Assembly (NCBI GenBank): GCA_044448905.1
Contig: JBIOHJ010000134.1
Span: 1 to 8,199, forward strand
Origin: JBIOHJ01 sp044448905
Lineage (GTDB): Bacteria; Bacteroidota; Bacteroidia; AKYH767-A; OLB10
Length of the DNA stretch: 8,199 nucleotides
Reading direction: 5' to 3'
The notes beneath the pieces were generated by a model. That model saw only the letters and a program-made list of their open reading frames with translations. It made no database searches and was not told the DNA's origin. Of the stretch, positions 1 through 7,029 are shown piece after piece; position 1 is the stretch's first letter, and each line of letters starts with the position of its first letter. The position numbers and the translations under genes were made by a program.

Positions 1-1
1 A

Positions 2-1870
2 CACATACCGGCAGCCAAATCAAATTATGTAAAACTATACATCAATGGAGCCAACTGGGGAATATACCCGAATGTTCAGCAGTTGAATGGTGATTTTCTG
101 AAAGAATGGTTTTTAAGCAATGATGGTACAAACTGGCGTGCCGACAAACCACCCGGATCGCCCGGTGGCGGTGGCGGATGGGGTGATGGCACCACTGCTT
201 TAAATTATTTAGGACCCGATACTAATGACTATAAAGTATATTATTACCTGAAGAGTACCAACAAGACTAATCCGTGGGACGACCTGGTAAACACCTGCGA
301 TGCTTTGGAAAATACTCCGATTGCAAACCTTCCGACTGTTCTTCCGACCTTTCTTGATATAGACCGCACGTTATGGTTTCTTGCCAGCGAAGTTCTGTTC
401 AGCGATGATGACGGCTACATTTATAAAGGCAAAATGGACTATTATGTTTATTGGGAAGCAGAGACCGGGAGAATTACACCTCAGGAATATGACGGCAACA
501 GTGTAATGGACCCTGCGCATCAAAGTTGGAGTGCGTTTTATAACGAAACCAACGCGAATTATCCGCTCATGAACCGTCTCTTTGCAGTTCCTGAATACCG
601 GCAGCGTTACCTTGCTCACCTTCGCACGCTGATTTCCGAATTGTACGATACCACTTCGGCTTTTGCGCTTATCAACAGCTACAAAGCGCAAATTGATACG
701 ATGGTGCTTAACGATCCTAAAAAATTATATACATACACCCAATTCAATAACGAAATTCCGGTTCTTAAAAATTTTATCAATTACCGGAAGAATTATTTAT
801 ATACCAACACCGAAGTCAGCCAGCCCGAACCGGTTATTACTAATACAACATATTTTTCAAACAGTATAGCATGGAATCCGCCCGGTGATATGGAAGATGC
901 TGTGGTAAATACCGAAGTTTCATTTGTTACCGGAGTTTTCCAGGTTAACCTGTATTACTCTACCGCATTGGTTGGAAATTTCATAAAGACAACTATGTAT
1001 GATGACGGTTTGCACAATGACGGAGCAGCCGCTGACGGAATTTATGGCGCTATTATCCCGGGACAGGTTGCCGGCAGCTGGGTAAGATTTTATATTGAAG
1101 CAGCTGCAAATAATCCGGCAAAAACTGTTAAGTACGATCCGGTGGGTGCAGAGCATAATGTTTATGTATATATCGTAAGCCCGGCAATGGCTGCTGATAC
1201 TTCAGTTGCAATAAACGAAATAATGGCATCCAATTCCACCACCGCTGCCGATGGCGCAGGCGAATATGATGACTGGATCGAGTTGTATAATAACGCACCC
1301 ACTAATAAAGACATCAGCGGATATTATTTAACTGACAACCCGGTTAATCTTAATAAGTGGCAATTCCCTGCGGGTACTGTTATGCTTCCTAATTCTTATT
1401 TAATCATTTGGGCTGACGAAGACAGCAGCCAGGGAGCGTATCATGCAAACTTTAAATTATCCGCATCGGGCGAACAGCTAATGTTGCTCAACACCAGCGA
1501 AGAGCTTGTTGATTCGATTTCGTGGGGACAGCAGGTTACCGATATGGGATTTGCCCGTGTTCCTAACGGTACGGGGCCATTCATTATTCAGCAACCAACT
1601 TTCAGCTTTAATAACGACCTGGTAAGTGTTGAAGAAATTATTCCGGCTCAAACCTCCTTAACTATTTATCCAAACCCATCTGGAAATTTTGTAAACATCA
1701 TGGTGAATGATCCGGATAAAAACAGCATTGAAATTTCAAATATCATGGGCCAAAATATTATGAGCTTCCCATATACTGAACGCTTAGTCATACAAACAAA
1801 TACTTTTGCGAATGGCGTTTACCTAGTGAAATGCGGTTCAATATTTAAGAAACTTATTATAGAACATTAG
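2..1870 (+). CDS. CotH kinase family protein with lamin-tail domain and T9SS type A sorting domain, 5'-truncated by window edge
   Basis: The reading frame is open from base 2, so the true start lies upstream. The TTG at 83 is an internal Leu codon, because CotH-like sequence (LYINGANWGIYPNVQQ) precedes it. Numbering from the edge, residues 1 to about 265 are a CotH kinase fold. They include a Gly-rich loop (PPGSPGGGGGWGDG, about 50-63), the acidic motif FSDDDGY (about 133-139), MDYYVYWEAETGRI, and an EYDGN motif where classical CotH has a WD-type metal-binding motif. Residues about 285-392 form a beta-rich region with an Asp/Gly loop (YDDGLHNDGAAADGIY). Residues about 402-510 are a lamin-tail domain (INEIMASN, DDWIELYN, GYYLTD). 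The last 75 residues are a type A sorting domain (YPNPSGNF, NGVYLVK), which normally directs passage through T9SS and anchoring at the cell surface. Some CotH proteins phosphorylate proteins; the substrate here is unknown. It is probably a large surface or secreted protein. A strong terminator follows the stop. Confidence 0.9.
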   Translation, partial: HIPAAKSNYVKLYINGANWGIYPNVQQLNGDFLKEWFLSNDGTNWRADKPPGSPGGGGGWGDGTTALNYLGPDTNDYKVYYYLKSTNKTNPWDDLVNTCDALENTPIANLPTVLPTFLDIDRTLWFLASEVLFSDDDGYIYKGKMDYYVYWEAETGRITPQEYDGNSVMDPAHQSWSAFYNETNANYPLMNRLFAVPEYRQRYLAHLRTLISELYDTTSAFALINSYKAQIDTMVLNDPKKLYTYTQFNNEIPVLKNFINYRKNYLYTNTEVSQPEPVITNTTYFSNSIAWNPPGDMEDAVVNTEVSFVTGVFQVNLYYSTALVGNFIKTTMYDDGLHNDGAAADGIYGAIIPGQVAGSWVRFYIEAAANNPAKTVKYDPVGAEHNVYVYIVSPAMAADTSVAINEIMASNSTTAADGAGEYDDWIELYNNAPTNKDISGYYLTDNPVNLNKWQFPAGTVMLPNSYLIIWADEDSSQGAYHANFKLSASGEQLMLLNTSEELVDSISWGQQVTDMGFARVPNGTGPFIIQQPTFSFNNDLVSVEEIIPAQTSLTIYPNPSGNFVNIMVNDPDKNSIEISNIMGQNIMSFPYTERLVIQTNTFANGVYLVKCGSIFKKLIIEH

Positions 1871-1890
1871 TTGTAACCGATTAAAATATC

Positions 1891-1927
1891 AAAGCGTCCG
1901 TCAGCTGACGGACGCTTTTTTTATTTT
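1891..1927 (+). terminator. Rho-independent terminator after the CotH gene
   Basis: Bases 1891-1918 form a perfect 28-nt inverted repeat centred between 1904 and 1905 (left arm AAAGCGTCCGTCAG). It folds into a GC-rich stem of about 12 bp with a tetraloop of AGCT. The right arm runs into seven T residues (1916-1922), then A and four more T. It starts 20 bases after the CotH stop codon. The symmetric stem would also form on the other strand, but only the plus strand has a long T tract. Confidence 0.92.
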
Positions 1928-2025
1928 GTTTTAAAATATTCGAAAAAAAATTTTGCATTTCCCAGTGAGCTCTTAATTAGTAATTTCGAATTCTTTAAAT
2001 ATTTTTTAAGAACGTGACGCCAATA

Positions 2026-3210
2026 ATGAAATTCAGAAGACAAAAAAAAACCTCCGCATTCAACCCTCATAACAAAGTTCGCTTAGTAAGGGGTGGAAAA
2101 GATTATTTTGATACACTCGAAAAACTCATATCAAACGCTAAAAACACAATCCATTTCCAAACATACATTTTCGATAATGACGAAACGGGGTTACACATAA
2201 AAAATTTATTAGTCGATGCGTCTTTACGGGGAGTAAAGGTTGCTCTTATGGTAGATGGCTATGCCTCTGATTTGCCTGATGATTTCATAGCAGAACTTAA
2301 AACCACCGGCATCTTATTCCGAAGATTTGAACCGTGGTTCAGCAGCAATAAGTTTTACTTCGGCAGGAGGCTGCATCATAAAATTGTAGTTGCCGATGAA
2401 ATATTTTCATTAGTAGGCGGAATAAATATCAGCAATCGTTATAACGACATTCAAAATATTCCGGCATGGCTGGATTTTGCAATTTTTACAGAGGGGCAGG
2501 CTTCAGTAATCCTGAATTCGGTTTGTGAAGAATTATGGGGAAAAAAATATCCTGTAAAAAAATTGCCTTATGAAGAAAAGAAAATAATTTTTAAAGAAAG
2601 AAACAACGAAGAGATGGCTCCGGTAAGAGCGAGACGTAATGACTGGGTTCGGGGGCGTAATGATATTTCACGCAGCTATAATGAAATGCTTAATAAAGCT
2701 TCCGCGAACATTACCATCATGTGCAGCTATTTTTTTCCAAGCCGTTTTTTTCGTTACCGCATGAGAGCAGCATCTAAGCGCGGAGTAAAAATTAAAGTGA
2801 TTCTTGCCGGAATTTCTGATGTGAAACTTTCAAAATTTGCCGAGCGTTATTTGTATTCATGGATGCTGCAGAATAAAATTGAAATTTATGAATATCAAAA
2901 AACTGTTCTGCACGCTAAAATTGCCTCATGTGATGATGAATGGGCAACTCTTGGTTCGTATAATATAAATAATTTAAGCGCTCATGCAAGCATTGAACTC
3001 AACCTCGACATTAAAGATACCGGCTTTGTAAAAACAGTTAATCAAACCTTCAGCGATATAATTAAGAATGACTGCACGCAGATAACTTTTGAAAACTATG
3101 AGCGCAGGAAAAATGTATTTAGCCGTGTTGCTGAATGGGGAGCTTATACAATTGTTCGTTTTGTGCTTTTTATTTTTATCGACAATTTAAAAACCCGAAA
3201 AAGAAATTAA
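2026..3210 (+). CDS. Cardiolipin synthase-like phospholipase D family protein
   Basis: It probably joins phospholipids by phosphatidyl transfer to make cardiolipin, or a related transphosphatidylation, at the inner membrane. Two HKD motifs typical of the phospholipase D superfamily are intact. The first is HHKIVVAD (H117, K119, D124) followed by GGIN. The second is HAKIASCD (H296, K298, D303) followed by GSYN. Between them lie the SYFFPSRFFRYRM and GVKIKVIL stretches common in bacterial cardiolipin synthases. At 394 residues it lacks the two N-terminal transmembrane helices of ClsA and is closer in build to ClsB. The N-terminus is basic, and the C-terminus has a hydrophobic stretch (YTIVRFVLFIFIDNL) with a basic tail, which may aid membrane attachment. 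I chose the ATG at 2026; a GTG at 2014 in the same frame would add MTPI. No clear Shine-Dalgarno sequence is present, as is usual in Bacteroidota. A run of nine A (2042-2050) sits in codons 6-9. Another phosphodiesterase role of the same superfamily remains possible. Confidence 0.85.
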   Translation: MKFRRQKKTSAFNPHNKVRLVRGGKDYFDTLEKLISNAKNTIHFQTYIFDNDETGLHIKNLLVDASLRGVKVALMVDGYASDLPDDFIAELKTTGILFRRFEPWFSSNKFYFGRRLHHKIVVADEIFSLVGGINISNRYNDIQNIPAWLDFAIFTEGQASVILNSVCEELWGKKYPVKKLPYEEKKIIFKERNNEEMAPVRARRNDWVRGRNDISRSYNEMLNKASANITIMCSYFFPSRFFRYRMRAASKRGVKIKVILAGISDVKLSKFAERYLYSWMLQNKIEIYEYQKTVLHAKIASCDDEWATLGSYNINNLSAHASIELNLDIKDTGFVKTVNQTFSDIIKNDCTQITFENYERRKNVFSRVAEWGAYTIVRFVLFIFIDNLKTRKRN

Positions 3211-3224
3211 CCCGTGCAATAAAT

Positions 3225-3256
3225 TTTGCCGTATTCAAATTCATCTGTTATATTTG
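3225..3256 (+). promoter_or_regulatory. Predicted Bacteroidota-type promoter for the hybrid sensor gene
   Basis: TTTG at 3225-3228 (the -33 element) is separated by 20 bases from TATATTTG at 3249-3256, an exact match to the TAnnTTTG -7 element used by the main Bacteroidota sigma factor. The expected transcription start is near 3262, giving a leader of about 30 nt before the ATG at 3292. It lies in the only gap between the phospholipase D gene and the sensor gene, so the sensor need not depend on read-through. Confidence 0.62.
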
Positions 3257-3291
3257 AAAAACTTTTCTGATTTTATGAGCTGCGTCAATGT

Positions 3292-6200
3292 ATGAATAAG
3301 AGAATAAAAAACAATCCGCTTTCTTTTTATTTAAATCTTTTATTTCTTGCTATTTTCTTATTGTCATCGTTTTTATCATCCGCTCAACAGCAAAATATCA
3401 TATTCCAGAAACTTACCATTAAAAACGGGCTGGCTCATGATAATATTAATGTTGTTTACCGCGATCGCTTTGGATTTCTTTGGATAGGAACCGGCACTGG
3501 ATTGCAGCAATATGATGGCTATAACTTTATTACATACCGTACTAACAAATCGGATAGTAACTCTATTTCAAAAAATATTGTGTATTCTATTTTTGAAGAC
3601 AGCAAAGGGCGGATTTGGTTTGGTACCGATGGAGGCGGGCTCAATTTATTTGACCGCGCTACTTCAAAATTTTCCCGCTTCGACAACTATATAAACAAAA
3701 CGGTCGATTCCTGGGCATTAATAATATCAGAAATTACAGAAGATAAAAACGGCATTCTTTGGCTGGCCACTTTTAATGGGCTTTTTTCATTTGACCCGGA
3801 TTTGAAGAAATTCAATAGGTTTATGCCGAACACAACAAAAACTGAAAGCATCAGCTCTAATTTTATACATTCAGTAAGCATGGATGATAACAATCGGCTT
3901 ATCGTAACGACAAAGAATGGTATTAACATTTATGATCAAAAATCAAAAATCTTTTACAATTACATGAATAACCCGGCTGACCTTTTATTGTTTAATTCAA
4001 TGTCTGTAACAAGCTACTTTCAGGAAAATGATTCTGTTTCATGGTTTGGGACACCGGATGGTAAACTTTTCAAATACAATTTTTTTAACAACACGATTAC
4101 TGAAAAAACGTACTACTTTAAAATGAAATCTATTAGTGGTTATGAATGGTTTTCTTATTTTAAAGACCTTTCTGATAATTTATGGATTTCAAGTATTGGA
4201 AATGCCTTGATTAAAATTAACCTTTCATCAGAAGAAATAACAAGATTTAAAAACAATATTTTAGAAACCGGCAGCATCAGTAGCAATAATATCAATAAAA
4301 TGTTTGTTGACCGTGACAGTACATTTTGGATTGGGACTACAGCGGGCTTAAACTACTTCAATTTGCAAAGACAGGTTTTTAATGTTATTAATTATAATGA
4401 TGTATATGATAATAACCCTTCACTGGCATTAGCTTCCGTAAGCCGTGATCAGCACGGCAATTATTGGGCGGCTACTTTAGGTAATGGTTTATACCTTCTT
4501 GATGAAAAATATAAAGCAATTAAAAATTTTAATTTAGGTTTTAATAAAGACGCCCGGTTTGAGGGTGATCGTATCATTTCGGCTTTCAGCGATAAAAACA
4601 ATTTTCTCTGGTTGGGTACACAACGGAACATAATTAAATTCAACACCACTGCTTATACTTATGAATTCCTGAATAAGCCGAATGAAAATATTGGAGGAGA
4701 GTCATCAGGTGCGGTTGGATTTGCAATGGATAATGAAGGAAAGCTCTGGATTGCACCATTCACCGGACCTGTTTTAGTCATTGACAAAAACAATATTATT
4801 CGTGAATTTGAATACAGCAGTGCCGGCCAGGGCAATTTAAAAATAAACAGGGTAAATTGCATATTCTGTGATTCAAGAAACCGAATATGGATTGGCACAA
4901 AAGAAAATGGGGTTTTTGTGTGGAATCAGAACAATCGTACAATTAAGAATTACAAATACGAGCCGGATAAAAAGTCGGGAGTACAATCAAATACAATATA
5001 TGAGTTTTTTGAATCTTCAGATAAAACAATCTGGATTAGAACCACAGAAGGAGGCCTGCACAAGTTTATTGAAGAAGATGGTTCTTTCCTTTTTTATTCT
5101 GTAGCCAACGGAATTCCGGATGATGAAGTATCTACACTCATTGAAGACCAGGATAAAAATATATGGTGCACAACAAAAAACGGAATTTTCAAGTGGAACC
5201 CGGCAACCGAAATCGTACGCATATTTGATATTAATGACGGATTACCCACAAATGATTATTCATCTTTTGAAAGCATTTTAACAAATAATAATGAATTGCT
5301 GTTTATTAGTTCATATAACATTATAATTTGTAATACGAGCAACATTTCTTCTGTAGATATTGCATCGCCTGTAACTATTACTTCAATTAAAGCCAATGAC
5401 AGGATGCTATTTATTCCTGACCTTGGATTAGGCAATCCGAAAATTGAATTAAATTATAAAGACAAGTATTTTAATATTGAGTTTATTGCACCTGAATTCC
5501 TGAACCCGGGCAAAATAAAATATTCGTACCAGCTCGAAGGATTGAATAGCGGCTGGATAGAATGCGGGTACAGCCACAACGCAAGTTTCTCAAATCTCGA
5601 AGGCGGTGATTATGTTTTTAAAGTTCGCTGCAGCAATGCCGAAGGAACATGGAATAAACAAATTACCAAGTTGCAAATAAAAGCAAACCCGCACTTTACC
5701 AAAACCACCTGGTTCAGAATTACCGGGACTGGAACAAGTGCATTGCTAATTCTGCTCCTCTTCCGTTTCAGGGTGCGAACACTTCGAAAACAGAAAAAAC
5801 AACTCGAAAAAGCAGTTGAGCTCCGCACGCAGCAGTTTAAGGCTGAAGCGGAACGGGCAGAGCGCTCCGAAAAATATAAAGAAGAATTTTTAGCAAACAT
5901 GAGTCACGAAATAAGAACTCCGATGAATGCCGTGGTTGGATTAACTAACCTGCTGTTAAAAACAGAGTTGCAGGAAAAACAAAAAAAATATTTAAACGCA
6001 ATACGGGATTCTTCCGATAACCTCCTGGTTATTATAAATGATATTCTTGATTTATCAAAAATCGAAGCCGGGAAATTTGAAATTGAAAACATCCGCTTCA
6101 GCATTGCCAAAGTGGTTAATCATGTTAAGGATATTCTTAGGCACAAAGCACAGGAAAAGGGGCTGGGATTTGTTGTTGATATTTCTTCGGCAGTTCCGCA

Positions 6201-7020
6201 GTTTGTAACAGGAGACCCTACCCGCCTCAATCAGGTTTTATTAAACCTTACCGGGAATGCTTTAAAATTTACAGAGAGCGGAAAAATCACAATCAGGGTA
6301 ATTGTAAATTCACTACATCAGCAAAAAGCAAATTTGCTATTCAGTGTAATCGACACCGGCATAGGTATTCCACACGATAAGCTGGAACACATATTTGAAA
6401 GCTTTACCCAAGCAAGCAGTGATACAAACAGGAAATACGGAGGTTCGGGTCTCGGGTTGAGCATTTCAAAAAGATTGGTGGAAATGCAGGATGGAAAAAT
6501 TTATGCAGAGAGTACGCCTGGTGTGGGTTCGGTTTTCAGTTTCGAAATTGCTTACCCTGTATCTGAAGAAATAGTTATTAGCGAAAGCGGAAAATCAACT
6601 GATAAAATTAATCACATTGAATTTGACAATTTAAAGGTTTTAGTTGTTGAGGACAATTATTTTAACCAGATGGTCGTGATTGATACACTCCATTCTTTCA
6701 ATTCTAAAATGCAGATTGATGTGGCTGAGAATGGAAAAACAGCAATCGAAAAAATTAAATCGAATAATTATCATGTGGTATTAATGGACATACAAATGCC
6801 CGAAATGGACGGGTACCAGGCAACTGAAATTATCAGGTCGGATGAAAATATGAGAATTAAAAATATCCCGGTCATTGCAATGACAGCAAACGCGACAACA
6901 TCGGAAGTTGAACGCTGCATGAAAGCTGGTTTTAATGAATACGTTTCGAAACCGTTTAACCCTGACGAGCTTTTCGAAAAAATACTTAAAATAAAACGAC
7001 CGGAATCGTTTCTTAATTAA
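3292..7020 (+). CDS. Propeller-type hybrid sensor histidine kinase/response regulator without DNA-binding domain
   Basis: This is a one-protein phosphorelay sensor of the Bacteroidota hybrid two-component type. Residues 1-31 look like a signal peptide (cleavage near SSA-QQQ). Residues about 40-680 hold roughly 14 propeller repeats with the signature WxGTxxGLxxYD (for example LWIGTGTGLQQYD, IWFGTDGGGLNLFD, FWIGTTAGLNYF), consistent with two seven-bladed beta-propellers in the periplasm. A Y_Y_Y domain follows (about 735-797; YSYQLEGLNSGW, GGDYVFKVRCSN). A transmembrane helix lies near 808-826 and a coiled-coil linker at about 828-866. The kinase core has the H-box MSHEIRTPMN (H872), N-box (N985, N989), DTGIGI (1021-1026) and GGSGLGLSI (1050-1058). 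The receiver has E1120/D1121, phosphoacceptor D1166, T1198 and K1220. All key residues are present, so it should be active. The protein ends 22 residues after the receiver lysine, with no AraC-type helix-turn-helix as in canonical carbohydrate-sensing members. The signal is probably an extracellular glycan or breakdown product, but the ligand and output partner are unknown. Confidence 0.93.
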   Translation: MNKRIKNNPLSFYLNLLFLAIFLLSSFLSSAQQQNIIFQKLTIKNGLAHDNINVVYRDRFGFLWIGTGTGLQQYDGYNFITYRTNKSDSNSISKNIVYSIFEDSKGRIWFGTDGGGLNLFDRATSKFSRFDNYINKTVDSWALIISEITEDKNGILWLATFNGLFSFDPDLKKFNRFMPNTTKTESISSNFIHSVSMDDNNRLIVTTKNGINIYDQKSKIFYNYMNNPADLLLFNSMSVTSYFQENDSVSWFGTPDGKLFKYNFFNNTITEKTYYFKMKSISGYEWFSYFKDLSDNLWISSIGNALIKINLSSEEITRFKNNILETGSISSNNINKMFVDRDSTFWIGTTAGLNYFNLQRQVFNVINYNDVYDNNPSLALASVSRDQHGNYWAATLGNGLYLLDEKYKAIKNFNLGFNKDARFEGDRIISAFSDKNNFLWLGTQRNIIKFNTTAYTYEFLNKPNENIGGESSGAVGFAMDNEGKLWIAPFTGPVLVIDKNNIIREFEYSSAGQGNLKINRVNCIFCDSRNRIWIGTKENGVFVWNQNNRTIKNYKYEPDKKSGVQSNTIYEFFESSDKTIWIRTTEGGLHKFIEEDGSFLFYSVANGIPDDEVSTLIEDQDKNIWCTTKNGIFKWNPATEIVRIFDINDGLPTNDYSSFESILTNNNELLFISSYNIIICNTSNISSVDIASPVTITSIKANDRMLFIPDLGLGNPKIELNYKDKYFNIEFIAPEFLNPGKIKYSYQLEGLNSGWIECGYSHNASFSNLEGGDYVFKVRCSNAEGTWNKQITKLQIKANPHFTKTTWFRITGTGTSALLILLLFRFRVRTLRKQKKQLEKAVELRTQQFKAEAERAERSEKYKEEFLANMSHEIRTPMNAVVGLTNLLLKTELQEKQKKYLNAIRDSSDNLLVIINDILDLSKIEAGKFEIENIRFSIAKVVNHVKDILRHKAQEKGLGFVVDISSAVPQFVTGDPTRLNQVLLNLTGNALKFTESGKITIRVIVNSLHQQKANLLFSVIDTGIGIPHDKLEHIFESFTQASSDTNRKYGGSGLGLSISKRLVEMQDGKIYAESTPGVGSVFSFEIAYPVSEEIVISESGKSTDKINHIEFDNLKVLVVEDNYFNQMVVIDTLHSFNSKMQIDVAENGKTAIEKIKSNNYHVVLMDIQMPEMDGYQATEIIRSDENMRIKNIPVIAMTANATTSEVERCMKAGFNEYVSKPFNPDELFEKILKIKRPESFLN

Positions 7021-7029
7021 GAATTGCTA

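Noticed and set aside
83..85. TTG at 83 as the real start of the CotH gene
   Set aside because: The same frame is open back to base 2 and encodes typical CotH sequence upstream, so the gene begins outside the window.
371..691. Minus-strand open frame of 106 codons inside the CotH gene
   Set aside because: It lies antisense to a well-supported domain-bearing gene and its translation shows no recognisable motif. The same applies to 920-1156 and 5610-5900 on the minus strand.
1952..1988. Possible promoter for the phospholipase D gene: TTTG at 1952-1955 and TAATTTCG at 1981-1988
   Set aside because: The -7-like element has a mismatch and the spacer is 25 bases, longer than the usual 19-21, in a region so AT-rich that partial matches are expected.
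3292..7020. Reading the sensor as the regulator of a polysaccharide utilisation locus
   Set aside because: No SusC/SusD pair, glycoside hydrolase or sulfatase gene is in the window, and the DNA-binding output domain is missing.
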